Assembly: GCA_905205195.1 (NCBI GenBank)
Contig: CAJLCS010000012.1
Location: 1-36,855, forward strand
Direction: 5' to 3'
DNA: 36,855 nucleotides
DNA from: an uncultured Eubacteriales bacterium
GTDB lineage: Bacteria > Bacillota > Clostridia > Oscillospirales > Oscillospiraceae
The stretch's first letter is position 1. Every line of letters begins with the position of its first letter. The position numbers were made by a program, and so were the translations under genes. The notes under the pieces are model-generated. The model was not told where the DNA came from and searched no databases. It worked only from the letters and a program-made list of their open reading frames with translations. Shown here in pieces: positions 22,358 to 29,918 of this stretch.

Positions 22358-23188
22358 ATGAACAGCTTTACCCTGCATCTGAAGGACGAATTCCCCTTCC
22401 TGGGGGAAAACGGCAAGGATCCCCGCGTGGAGATCATGCTTCCCTATAATATGACGGAAATGCACCGGGAGAACCAGAAGCGGCCCTGCATGGTGGTCTG
22501 CCCCGGCGGCGGCTACGGCGGGTGCAGCCAGCGGGAGGCGGAGCCGATTGGCCTGCACTTCCTGCCCGACGGCTATAACGTCTTTACGCTGTACTATTCC
22601 TGCGCGCCCAATCGGTTCCCCACCCAGCTGGTGGAGGTGGCGGCGGTGATGGAGCTGATTTACCGCCACGCCGACGAGTGGAACTGCGACACCAATCGGG
22701 TAGCCATCATCGGCTTCTCCGCCGGCGGCCATCTGGCGGCCCATTACTCCACCTGCTATGACTGCGCCGAGGTGCGGCAGGTCTTCCCGGACAGCAAGGG
22801 CGTCCAGGCCACGGTGCTGGGCTACCCGGTGATTACCGCCGACAGCCGGTACTGCAATCTCGGCAGCTTCCGAAACCTGTCGGGCCACGATACCCTCTCC
22901 GACGAGGAGGTTGCGCGCTTCTCCTGCGAGCGGCACGTCACCGATCACACCCCGCCGGCCTATATTTTCCACACCTCCAACGATCGGGTGGTGCCGGTGA
23001 TGAACGCCTTCCTTTACGCCGAGGCGCTGCACGACCACAACGTGCCCGTGGAGGTCCACGTCTACCCCAAGGGTGCGCACGGCCTTGCCACGGCGGACGA
23101 CGCGACCTGCGGCGAGCTGCCTGCGGACATCGCCCGCTGCGCCGCCTGGATGGCTGAGGCCCGGCAGTGGCTGAAGCACACGCTGTGA
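22358..23188 (+). CDS. Alpha/beta-hydrolase esterase (acetyl-xylan esterase-like)
   Basis: 276 residues. Oxyanion segment PGGGYGG (49-55), nucleophile elbow GFSAGG with Ser121, acid Asp209 (HTSNDRVVP) and His241 (KGAHG) make a complete triad. The pattern is that of BD-FAE/acetylesterase proteins found in gut glycan loci. Cytosolic (no leader). AAGGAGG precedes the ATG. Two esterases of different folds side by side suggest a substrate with ester groups at more than one position. Confidence 0.87.
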   Translation: MNSFTLHLKDEFPFLGENGKDPRVEIMLPYNMTEMHRENQKRPCMVVCPGGGYGGCSQREAEPIGLHFLPDGYNVFTLYYSCAPNRFPTQLVEVAAVMELIYRHADEWNCDTNRVAIIGFSAGGHLAAHYSTCYDCAEVRQVFPDSKGVQATVLGYPVITADSRYCNLGSFRNLSGHDTLSDEEVARFSCERHVTDHTPPAYIFHTSNDRVVPVMNAFLYAEALHDHNVPVEVHVYPKGAHGLATADDATCGELPADIARCAAWMAEARQWLKHTL

Positions 23189-23198
23189 GGGTATCACC

Positions 23199-24038
23199 AT
23201 GAAGCGCAGCGACATCCGCCTGCGGGATCCCTTCCTGCTACTGTGGGAAAACCGCTATTACCTCTACGGCACCCGGGGCCGGGACTATCCCGTGCCCGGG
23301 TTTGACGTGTACGTCAGCGACGATCTGGAAACCTGGAGCGAGCCGAAGCCGGTGTTCGGCGCTTTCCCCGGCTTCTGGGGCACCCGGGATTTCTGGGCGC
23401 CGGAGGTCCACGTTTATCGGGGAAAATGCTATATGCTGGCCACCTTCAAGTCCGACACGGCCTGCCGGGGCACGGCGGTGCTGGTTGCCGACCGGCCGGA
23501 CGGGGAATTTGTCCCCTGGTCCGACGGGCCGGTGACGCCCCGGGACTGGGAGTGCCTGGACGGCACGCTGTATGTGGAGGACGGCACACCCTATCTGGTG
23601 TTCTGCCACGAATGGCTCCAGATCGGCAACGGCACCGTCTGCGCCGTAGCCCTGACGCCGGATCTGAAGGCGGCGGCAGGGGAGCCGTTCCAGCTGTGGG
23701 CGGCGGCGGACGCGCCCTGGGCCTTCCCGGTGCGGCATCCCGGCGAATTTGTCACCGACGGGCCGTTCCTGTTCCGGGAGGACGGGGTGCTCAAAAGCAT
23801 CTGGTCCAGTTTTGACGCTTCCGGCTATGTGGAAGCGCTGGCCGTCTCCGCCGGGGGCATCCACGGCCCGTGGAACGCGGCGCTGCCGCCGGTACTTACC
23901 GGCCACGACGGCGGCCACGGGATGCTGCTGACGGACCGGGAAGGAAAACGCCGTTTCGTCTGCCATCAGCCCAACGCCGCGCCGCTGGAGCGGCCGGTGC
24001 TGTACGACTGGCCCGCTGCAGGAGAAGTAACCGCATGA
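23199..24038 (+). CDS. GH43-family glycosidase
   Basis: 279 residues, a bare five-bladed propeller. RDPFLLL (catalytic-base Asp10), FWAPEVH (about 65-71) and CLDGTLYVEDG (pKa-modulating Asp121) are in family order. The usual catalytic acid motif E-G-P reads T-D-G-P (Asp187), a conservative change seen, as far as I recall, in some uncharacterised GH43 subfamilies. No signal peptide. Probably an alpha-L-arabinofuranosidase, beta-xylosidase or galactosidase acting on side chains. It overlaps the next gene by ATGA. Separate from the GH43 remnant at 16891, which has a different N-terminus (HADP type). Confidence 0.85.
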   Translation: MKRSDIRLRDPFLLLWENRYYLYGTRGRDYPVPGFDVYVSDDLETWSEPKPVFGAFPGFWGTRDFWAPEVHVYRGKCYMLATFKSDTACRGTAVLVADRPDGEFVPWSDGPVTPRDWECLDGTLYVEDGTPYLVFCHEWLQIGNGTVCAVALTPDLKAAAGEPFQLWAAADAPWAFPVRHPGEFVTDGPFLFREDGVLKSIWSSFDASGYVEALAVSAGGIHGPWNAALPPVLTGHDGGHGMLLTDREGKRRFVCHQPNAAPLERPVLYDWPAAGEVTA

Positions 24039-26467
24039 GAAATCGCATCGAGCAGGCAAACCGCCCCGCCGCCTTCCGGCCGGAAGCCTTCGCCGAACCC
24101 GACGGCCTGTACGGGCCGGTGTATTCGTGGCTCTGGAACGCGCCGCTGGACGGGGACACCGTCTGCCGCCAACTGGACGACATGGCCGAAGCCGGAATCC
24201 GGGCGGTATACGTCATTCCGGAGCCGCCGGAGTTCCGCCCCGCCACCATGGTAACCACTATGACGCCGCCCTACCTGTCCCCCGCGTTTTTCGGGCTGAT
24301 TCGGCTGGCGGTGTGCCATGCCCGGGCGCTTGGGATGCAGATGTGGATTTACGACGAGGGCGGTTGGCCCTCCGGCGGCGCCTGCGGCCAGTTGACCAAG
24401 GCCCGGCCGGATCTGGTGTCCACTGTGCTGGACAGCCGGACCGTCACGGTGCCGCCCCGGACGCCCTACGCCCCCGGCGGCGGCACGCTGGCAGCCTATC
24501 GGGGCCATGACCGGGTCCGGCCGGGGAAGTTTTTCCCGGCGGAAACGGAACTGACGGAGTATTTCTGCCGGGTGGCCAATCCCATGCTGCCCAACCTGCT
24601 GGAGCCGGAGACGATTCCGCTGTTTCTGGAAATGACCCATCAGCGGTATTACGACGCGCTGGGGGATCTGGCCGACGCGGTGGTGCCCTGCGTGTTCACC
24701 GACGAGCCGTGGCACGCCCTGACCTCCTTCCCCCGGGATTTCCCGGACCGGTTCCGGGAGGCCTACGGCTACGATCTGTACGACTATCTCTATGTAATCC
24801 CCGGCCCGGAGGGGCTGACGGACCGGGAAGCACAGGTCCGGCAGGACTACGCCGCCCTAATGGCCCGGCTGCTGTGTGCGCGGTTTTTAGAGCCGATTCA
24901 CGACTGGTGCGCCCGCCGGGGGCTGCTGCTGACGGGCCATCTGGATCAGGACCACCGGATGGAACAATGCGCCGCCAAGTACGCCAATCCTCTGGCGCTG
25001 CTGCGGCAGACGGACATTCCGGGCATCGACGTGATCTGGAACCAGATCACCCCCGCCCCGCGCCCGGTGCCGGAAGGGGAGAGCTTCTTCCCCCGGCTGG
25101 CCGCTTCCGCCGCCGCTCAGGCCGGGAATGCCCTGTGTCTCAGCGAATCCTTCGCCGTCTACGGCAACGGCCTGACCCCGGAGGAAATGCGCTGGATTGC
25201 GGGGTATCAGTTCGTCCGGGGCATTCAGATTCTCAACCCCATGACGATTCCCTACAGCCGGGACGGGGCGCTGGCCTACGGCGAGCGGCCCTATTTCTGC
25301 CGGGAAATCCCGGGGTATCTCCATCTGCGCCAATGGAACCGGCACATGGGCCGGGTGTCCTTCTTCCTGTCCTGCGGCACGCCCACAACGGACTGCGCCC
25401 TGTACCTGCCATTGCCGGAGGGACTGTGCGACAACCGACTTCTGGAAGCCTACGCCCGGACCGGCGAAGCGCTGGAGGAACAGGGCATCGACTTTGACCT
25501 GATCGACCGGGAGGCCATCCGGTCCGGCCGGGTGGAAAACGGGGCGCTGCACTGCGGCACCGCCGTCTACCGGCGCATTGTCGTGCCGGAGGGCGTCCCC
25601 GTGCCGGAGGAGCTGGTATCCGTTCTGGCCGCCCTCGACGGCCGGTCCGCCGCTCCGGCGGTCTGCGGCAAGCCCTTCCGGCTCCGGTGCCGCCGGGAGG
25701 AGGACGGCACGTTGCTGGTGTTCGTCTTGAACGAAAGCACCGACCGCGCCGCGGCACCGGTGACGCTGCACACGGGCCTTCCCTGCTATCAGGCCGACAC
25801 CGACGACGGGGCGCTCTACCTGCTGGCAGGGGAAACCGATGCCGGCCGGCAGGAACTGACGCTGACGCTGGCGCCGGGGGAGGAATTTCTGATTCTGGCC
25901 ACGGCCCGGCCGGTACCGGCGCTTTCCCGGCCGGTGCCCACGGCCTGCCGACAGGCCAACCTGACGGGCTGCGTCAAAACGGCGGAATTTCTCTGCCTGC
26001 CGGAGGGCATCCGCCGGGTGTCCTGCCGGGAAACGCTGACGCCCCGGGCGGATTTTGCCGCCATGGCGGGGCCGGATTTCTCCGGCGAGATCGTCTACCG
26101 GATGACGGTGACGCTGACGGCGGAGGACTGCGCCGCCGACGTGATGATTCTGGCGGCGGAACGGATCGAGCATTCCGCCCGGGTGTTCGTCAACGGCACG
26201 GAGGCGGGAATCCTCGCCCTGCGTCCCTACCGACTGGCCCTTGACCCAGCTCTGTTCCGGTCCGGGGAAAACCGGCTGGAGCTGGAGGTGGCCAACACCG
26301 CCGCCAATCGCTACGGCGCGGCGGACCCCCACGCCTGGTTCGGCGCGGCGGAAATCGGCCCTTACCACGACCGGGAGCAGGCGGAGGAGCGCAAGCGGAA
26401 AGACGGGGGTCTGTTCGGCCCGGTGACCCTTTCCCCTGCGGTGCAGAAAACCGGCGAAGGCCATTGA
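24035..26467 (+). CDS. GH106-like alpha-L-rhamnosidase
   Basis: 810 residues from the ATG at 24035, overlapping the GH43 stop. The long upstream frame is discarded because the ATG has GGAGAAG before it and translational coupling. DGLYGPVYSWLWN and MWIYDEGGWPSGGA (about 103-116) are typical of the GH106 family and relatives. FTDEPW (Glu224) and LSESFAVYG (Glu371) are candidate catalytic acids by position in the barrel. The C-terminal 150 residues look like a galactose-binding beta-sandwich (VFVNGTEAG ... NRLELEVANTAANRYG). No signal peptide. With GH78 it would give two rhamnosidase folds in one locus. GH106 assignment is by motif memory; a related unclassified GH-A family is the alternative. 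Confidence 0.7.
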   Translation: MRNRIEQANRPAAFRPEAFAEPDGLYGPVYSWLWNAPLDGDTVCRQLDDMAEAGIRAVYVIPEPPEFRPATMVTTMTPPYLSPAFFGLIRLAVCHARALGMQMWIYDEGGWPSGGACGQLTKARPDLVSTVLDSRTVTVPPRTPYAPGGGTLAAYRGHDRVRPGKFFPAETELTEYFCRVANPMLPNLLEPETIPLFLEMTHQRYYDALGDLADAVVPCVFTDEPWHALTSFPRDFPDRFREAYGYDLYDYLYVIPGPEGLTDREAQVRQDYAALMARLLCARFLEPIHDWCARRGLLLTGHLDQDHRMEQCAAKYANPLALLRQTDIPGIDVIWNQITPAPRPVPEGESFFPRLAASAAAQAGNALCLSESFAVYGNGLTPEEMRWIAGYQFVRGIQILNPMTIPYSRDGALAYGERPYFCREIPGYLHLRQWNRHMGRVSFFLSCGTPTTDCALYLPLPEGLCDNRLLEAYARTGEALEEQGIDFDLIDREAIRSGRVENGALHCGTAVYRRIVVPEGVPVPEELVSVLAALDGRSAAPAVCGKPFRLRCRREEDGTLLVFVLNESTDRAAAPVTLHTGLPCYQADTDDGALYLLAGETDAGRQELTLTLAPGEEFLILATARPVPALSRPVPTACRQANLTGCVKTAEFLCLPEGIRRVSCRETLTPRADFAAMAGPDFSGEIVYRMTVTLTAEDCAADVMILAAERIEHSARVFVNGTEAGILALRPYRLALDPALFRSGENRLELEVANTAANRYGAADPHAWFGAAEIGPYHDREQAEERKRKDGGLFGPVTLSPAVQKTGEGH

Positions 26468-26492
26468 AACCCGGCGGTAATCCTGCTATAAT
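26464..26492 (+). promoter_or_regulatory. Promoter of murI-udk
   Basis: TTGAAA (26464-26469), 17 bases, TATAAT (26487-26492). The -35 box overlaps the stop codon of the GH106-like gene. Confidence 0.85.
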
Positions 26493-26536
26493 AGGGAAAA
26501 ACCGGCTCCGGCCGGAACAAGGCGGCGGGTGAACTC

Positions 26537-27322
26537 ATGAACAGCAGACAAGACTACATTGCGGTTTTCGACTCCGGGGTGGGCGGCATCAGCGTGCTGC
26601 GGCAGCTGCGGCGGTACCTGCCGTCGGAGCGGTACCTGTACTTCGGCGACGCCGCCAACGCCCCCTACGGCACCCGCCCCACGGCGGAGGTCCGGCAGCT
26701 GGTGGCCCGGGCGGCGGAAAAGCTGGTGCCCCGGGGGCTGAAGGCGCTGGCCGTGGCCTGCAACACCGCCACGGCGGCGGCCATCGACCTGCTGCGGGAG
26801 ACGTACCCCGATCTGATCATCGTGGGCATCGAACCGGCGCTGAAGCCCGCCGCGGACCGGTTCCCCGGCGGCACCGTGGGGGTGCTGGCCACGCCGGTGA
26901 CGCTGCGGGAGGAAAAATTCGCCGCCCAGGCCCGGAAATACGCCGACCGGTGCCGGATCGTCAAGCTTCCGGCGCCGGGACTGATGGAGCTGGTGGAGGC
27001 GGGCAAGGCCAACAGCCCCGCCTCGGAGGCGCTGCTGCGGCAACTGCTGGGGCCGTGGATCGGCAAGCTGGACGGCCTGGTGCTGGGCTGCACCCACTAT
27101 CCCTTTGCCGTCCCCACGCTGCGAAGCATTCTCGGCCCGGCGGTGCCCCTGTTCGACGGCGGCGCCGGAATGGCCCGGGAAACCCGGCGGCGACTGGCCC
27201 GGGCGGACCTGCTGGCGGAGGACGGCCCCGGGGAGCTGATTCTGGAAAGCAGCGCCGACGATCCGGCGGAGATCCGGCTGTGCCGGGAGCTGCTGGAGCA
27301 GGAGATGGAGGACGGGAGGTAA
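26537..27322 (+). CDS. murI: Glutamate racemase
   Basis: 261 residues. It makes D-glutamate for peptidoglycan. The two catalytic cysteines are present: Cys75 in VACNTATA and Cys185 in LGCTHYPF. FDSGVGG (11-17) carries the conserved Asp and Ser. A weak GGGTGA precedes the ATG. The udk start follows after three bases, so the two genes share a message. Confidence 0.96.
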   Translation: MNSRQDYIAVFDSGVGGISVLRQLRRYLPSERYLYFGDAANAPYGTRPTAEVRQLVARAAEKLVPRGLKALAVACNTATAAAIDLLRETYPDLIIVGIEPALKPAADRFPGGTVGVLATPVTLREEKFAAQARKYADRCRIVKLPAPGLMELVEAGKANSPASEALLRQLLGPWIGKLDGLVLGCTHYPFAVPTLRSILGPAVPLFDGGAGMARETRRRLARADLLAEDGPGELILESSADDPAEIRLCRELLEQEMEDGR

Positions 27323-27325
27323 GCC

Positions 27326-27970
27326 ATGGAAAACGTTCTGGTCATCGGCATCGCCGGAGGCACCGGCAGCGGGAAAACCACCCTGATGAAAAACATCATC
27401 CGCCGGTTTGACGGCCGGGTGACGGTGATGAGCCACGACAACTACTATAAGCGCCACGACAGCCTGACCTACGAGGAGCGCTCTAAGCTCAACTACGACG
27501 AGCCGGACGCCTTCGACACCAGCCTGATGGCCTACCATCTTGAGGAGCTGCGGCAGGGGCGGGCGGTGGACTGCCCGGTGTACGACTTCACCGTCCACAA
27601 CCGGACGGAAAACACCGTCCATCTGGAGCCTGCGCCGGTGATTATCGTGGAGGGCATCCTGATTTTTGAAAATCAGGAGCTGCGGGACCTGATGGATATC
27701 CGGATTTTCGTGGACACCGACGCCGACGTGCGGCTGTGCCGCCGCATCAAGCGGGACGTGGAAAAGCGGGGCCGGACGCTGGAATCGGTGCTGACCCAGT
27801 ACCAGCAGACCGTCAAGCCCATGCACGAAAAATACGTGGAGCCAAGCAAGAAATACGCCCATCTGGTGGTGCCGGAGGGCGGGAAGAATCTGGTAGCGCT
27901 GGACATGATTCTGGGCCGCATCCAGCGCCATCTGGACGAGAAGAAAGATGTTACGGAAGAAAATTCATAG
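27326..27970 (+). CDS. udk: Uridine kinase
   Basis: 214 residues. It phosphorylates uridine and cytidine using ATP or GTP. P-loop GGTGSGKT at 11-18, the HDNYYK (40-45) and NYDEPDAFD (56-64) substrate motifs, and the R-R-I-K-R-D lid arginines are all present. GGGAGG precedes the ATG. Ends 140 bases before a good terminator; the region between is a pyrimidine-rich, AT-rich stretch. Confidence 0.95.
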   Translation: MENVLVIGIAGGTGSGKTTLMKNIIRRFDGRVTVMSHDNYYKRHDSLTYEERSKLNYDEPDAFDTSLMAYHLEELRQGRAVDCPVYDFTVHNRTENTVHLEPAPVIIVEGILIFENQELRDLMDIRIFVDTDADVRLCRRIKRDVEKRGRTLESVLTQYQQTVKPMHEKYVEPSKKYAHLVVPEGGKNLVALDMILGRIQRHLDEKKDVTEENS

Positions 27971-28112
27971 CTTCATACTTTTTTAATAACTACCTGCTTT
28001 TTTTCTTCACATTTGAAAGATACAATGAAGACATCAAAAGTGATTACCACTTCTTCAAATATACTTCTTCATCTTTCTTCTTTTTCATTGTTCTTCTTTC
28101 TTTCATCTTTGT
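27971..28112 (+). other. AT-rich, pyrimidine-rich downstream region of udk
   Basis: About 140 bases of low GC in a GC-rich neighbourhood. From 28050 to 28111 the plus strand is nearly all C and T, with repeated TTCTT units and no fixed period. No supported gene: the only minus-strand frame is about 20 very basic codons without a ribosome site. Confidence 0.6.
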
Positions 28113-28140
28113 AAAATCCGCAGCTTTGGCTGCGGATTTT
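28113..28140 (+). terminator. Terminator of murI-udk
   Basis: Perfect 12-base arms (28113-28124, 28129-28140) around TTTG. The stem foot is AAAA/TTTT, so it can work in both directions. Confidence 0.85.
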
Positions 28141-28155
28141 GCACGTTTCCGGGGT

Positions 28156-28186
28156 AAAAAAAGACCGCCGCGGCTGGCCGCGGCGG
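28156..28186 (-). terminator. Terminator of the zinc-ribbon/sigma-like unit
   Basis: Perfect 10-base GC-only arms (28165-28174, 28177-28186). On the minus strand TC and then seven T follow (28156-28162). It lies 13 bases past the sigma-like stop. Confidence 0.85.
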
Positions 28187-28199
28187 AAACGCACTTCCT

Positions 28200-28442
28200 T
28201 TAGTATCTCAGGCACCGCTGAAGCCGCCGCTCCGCCCGATGGAGCGTCCGGCTGACGGTGCTTTTCTGCACGCCGCGCTCGGCGGCGATCTGGGGTACGG
28301 TTTTCTCCTGGAAATAGTAGGCGATCAGCGTCTGGCGCTGGAGCGGCGTCAGCTCCTCCTCCACGGCGCGCCGGACCCGCTGCAGCTGAACCTGCCGCGG
28401 GAGTCGAAGGCCGAAGCGGCCTTCAAAGTGTGTACTTTTCAT
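28200..28442 (-). CDS. Sigma-70 region-4-like DNA-binding protein
   Basis: 80 residues from the ATG at 28442, where GAGGGGG is upstream; an outer ATG at 28463 has no site. LTPLQRQTLIAYYFQEKTVPQIAAERGVQKSTVSRTLHRAERRLQRCL is a complete sigma region-4 / LuxR-type helix-turn-helix. Regions 2 and 3 are absent, so it cannot be an ordinary sigma factor. The opening THFEGRFGLRLPRQV precedes the DNA-binding part. It overlaps the coiled-coil gene by 20 bases. Such short proteins occur in phages and mobile elements of Clostridia (my recollection), so a late-gene or element regulator is possible. Confidence 0.75.
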   Translation of the reverse strand: MKSTHFEGRFGLRLPRQVQLQRVRRAVEEELTPLQRQTLIAYYFQEKTVPQIAAERGVQKSTVSRTLHRAERRLQRCLRY

Positions 28443-28656
28443 TGCGGTGGTACCCCCTCTCATAGTAGCGGGCCGTCAGCTCCCGCAGCTCGTTCATTTC
28501 CGTGAGCATGGGGGTCAGTTCCGCAATGCGGCGTTTGATCTGCCAGAGTGTCTCCGGGTCCTCGGCCTCGGCCTGGGCTAGCCGAAGCTCCCGGAGTCTG
28601 GCCCGCAGCGGCCGGGCTGCGGCTTCATAGGCGGCGCTCAATTCCGCCAGGGTCAT
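28423..28656 (-). CDS. Small coiled-coil protein of unknown function
   Basis: 77 residues from the ATG at 28656, which has GGAGG eight bases upstream and overlaps the zinc-ribbon stop as ATGA. Two long charged helices (about 1-32 and 36-63, rich in Leu, Arg and Glu) look like an antiparallel coiled coil. The end, RYYERGYHRNEKYTL, is aromatic and basic. Not recognised as a named family. It is sandwiched between a zinc ribbon and a sigma-like protein with overlapping frames, so the three are made together and may form a complex. Confidence 0.7.
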   Translation of the reverse strand: MTLAELSAAYEAAARPLRARLRELRLAQAEAEDPETLWQIKRRIAELTPMLTEMNELRELTARYYERGYHRNEKYTL

Positions 28657-28787
28657 GGCCGGTTCCTCCAGCAGCGAAGGCAGAAGTAACCCGGCGCATA
28701 CAGTACCCCGCCGCAGCGGGGGCACGTTCCCCCGGGCCGGACGGCCTGAGGGTCGCAGTACAGGACGGATTCTATGGATTCGTTCAT
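28653..28787 (-). CDS. 44-residue zinc-ribbon protein
   Basis: Frame from the ATG at 28787 to a TGA at 28653, with GGAGGAG about ten bases upstream. Two CxxC knuckles, CPRC (about 22-25) and CLRC (about 37-40), 15 apart, form a zinc ribbon. A third Cys is at 11. It overlaps the next start by four bases. Too short for most gene finders. First gene of the three-gene unit; role unknown, probably nucleic-acid or protein binding. Confidence 0.7.
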   Translation of the reverse strand: MNESIESVLYCDPQAVRPGGTCPRCGGVLYAPGYFCLRCWRNRP

Positions 28788-28879
28788 GGTTTCTCATCTC
28801 CTCCGGTATGTTGATCGGAGCGCCGGGAGGATGGGGCTGGGAAAGGGATTTTCTCTGTCACCTGCTGTTTCCGGGATTC

Positions 28880-28909
28880 AGTTTACTACACGGATTGTGT
28901 TATTTTCAA
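28880..28909 (-). promoter_or_regulatory. Promoter of the zinc-ribbon unit
   Basis: Minus strand TTGAAA (28904-28909), 18-base spacer, TAAACT (28880-28885). A CTACACGG element lies inside the spacer. Confidence 0.6.
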
Positions 28910-28959
28910 GCGAACCGTGTAGGCAACAGGTTTCTGCCATTTTTTCACGTCCCGTGTGC
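28886..28959. promoter_or_regulatory. Candidate XRE-repressor operators
   Basis: CTACACGG (28886-28893) and CCGTGTAG (28915-28922) are exact inverted copies that straddle the -35 box of the minus promoter. A third partial copy, CCGTGTGC (28952-28959), lies against the extended -10 (TGC-TATGCT, 28960-28965 region) of the divergent repressor gene. This is the layout of a phage-like switch with autorepression. Confidence 0.6.
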
Positions 28960-28996
28960 TATGCTTAGTGCAGCCAAAGCAAAAGAGGTGAGAGCA

Positions 28997-29329
28997 ATGT
29001 TTGGCCCGCGGATTGCGGCGCTGCGCCGGGAAGCCGGCATGAGTCAGGCGGAGCTGGCCAAAGCGCTGAACATCAGCCCCAGCGCCGTGGGAATGTACGA
29101 GCAGGACCGGCGGGAGCCGCCTGCGGAGGTGCTGGTGGCCATGGCGAAGGTATTCGGCGTCTCCACGGATTACCTGCTCACCGGCGCGGGAATGCCGGAG
29201 GACCAGCTGACCCGGCTGCTGCTGGGACGGCTGGCGGCGGCGGAAGCCCATCTGGAAGGCCGGAAGGACCGGCCCTTTTCCCGGCAGGAACTGGCGGTGC
29301 TGTTTGCTGCCATGCTGATGGAGCCTTGA
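28997..29329 (+). CDS. XRE-family repressor
   Basis: 110 residues from the ATG at 28997 (AGAGGTGA upstream). An N-terminal Cro/CI-type helix-turn-helix (about 4-60) reads IAALRREAGMSQAELAKALNISPSAVGMYEQDRREPP, followed by VFGVSTDYLLTG. The remaining 45 residues are probably a dimerisation helix pair. Divergent from the zinc-ribbon/coiled-coil/sigma-like unit with 209 bases between. Likely represses that unit and itself. Confidence 0.88.
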   Translation: MFGPRIAALRREAGMSQAELAKALNISPSAVGMYEQDRREPPAEVLVAMAKVFGVSTDYLLTGAGMPEDQLTRLLLGRLAAAEAHLEGRKDRPFSRQELAVLFAAMLMEP

Positions 29330-29355
29330 CGAAGGCGGGCCTCCTCTGGTATGAT
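29326..29355 (+). promoter_or_regulatory. Promoter of tadA
   Basis: TTGACG (29326-29331), 18 bases, TATGAT (29350-29355). The -35 contains the stop codon of the repressor gene. Confidence 0.75.
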
Positions 29356-29377
29356 AGGGCCAAAGGGAGGCGACGCC

Positions 29378-29854
29378 ATGACGGATACGGAGTTTATGGA
29401 CGAGGCGCTGGCGCTGGCGGCGGAGGCCGCCAGCGACGGCGAGGTGCCGGTGGGCTGTGTGATTACGCTGGGGGACCGGATTGTGGGCCGGGGCCGGAAC
29501 CGGCGGGAAAAGGGCAAGTCCGCCCTGGCCCACGCGGAAACCGAAGCCATCGCCCAGGCCTGCGAAACGCTGGGGGGCTGGCGGCTGTGGCAATGCACGC
29601 TGTATGTCACGCTGGAGCCGTGCCCCATGTGCGCCGGGGCCATCATCAACGCCCGGATTCCCCGGGTGGTCTACGGCGCGTCGGACCGGAAGTGCGGCGC
29701 CTGCGGCTCGGTGTGCAATCTGTTCTCCATGGCCTTCAACCACCACCCTGCTGTGGAGGCCGGGGTCCGGGAGGCGGAATGCGCCGCGCTGCTGACGGCG
29801 TTCTTCCGCCGTCTGCGGCAGCGGCCCGGCCGGAAGGACGGCCCGGCGGGGTAA
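29378..29854 (+). CDS. tadA: tRNA-specific adenosine deaminase
   Basis: 158 residues from the ATG at 29378 (GGGAGG upstream). It deaminates A34 to inosine in tRNA-Arg(ACG). The zinc/catalytic motif HAE (52-54, catalytic Glu54) and PCPMC (81-85) are complete, and the C-terminal FNH segment for tRNA contact is present. Followed by spoIIP after 22 bases to the latter's ribosome-site region, probably on the same message. Confidence 0.94.
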   Translation: MTDTEFMDEALALAAEAASDGEVPVGCVITLGDRIVGRGRNRREKGKSALAHAETEAIAQACETLGGWRLWQCTLYVTLEPCPMCAGAIINARIPRVVYGASDRKCGACGSVCNLFSMAFNHHPAVEAGVREAECAALLTAFFRRLRQRPGRKDGPAG

Positions 29855-29918
29855 TCACGCAAAGGAGGCGGTCAGGACGGATTGGCAGCAAAAAAGCCTG
29901 CGGGTAGGCGCGGCCGCC

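Noticed and set aside
23199..24038. GH43 enzyme as inactive because EGP reads DGP
   Set aside because: The change is conservative, the rest of the site is intact and the gene is in a tight operon; not enough to call it dead.
24887..26464. Long minus-strand frame opposite the GH106-like gene
   Set aside because: Same antisense artefact; low-complexity His/Gln/Arg-rich product and no ribosome site.
28040..28110. Minus-strand 20-codon basic peptide in the udk-terminator gap
   Set aside because: No ribosome site, low complexity, and a bidirectional terminator beside it.
28050..28111. TTC-rich stretch as a CRISPR, microsatellite or regulatory repeat
   Set aside because: There is no constant unit length or spacer pattern. 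It is simply pyrimidine-rich sequence before the udk terminator.
28423..28797. A longer 124-codon version of the coiled-coil gene
   Set aside because: The extra 47 codons overlap the zinc-ribbon gene in another frame and lack a ribosome site; the ATG at 28656 has GGAGG at eight bases.
28155..29329. A prophage
   Set aside because: Only a repressor-like and a sigma-like gene; no integrase, terminase, capsid, lysis genes or attachment repeats.
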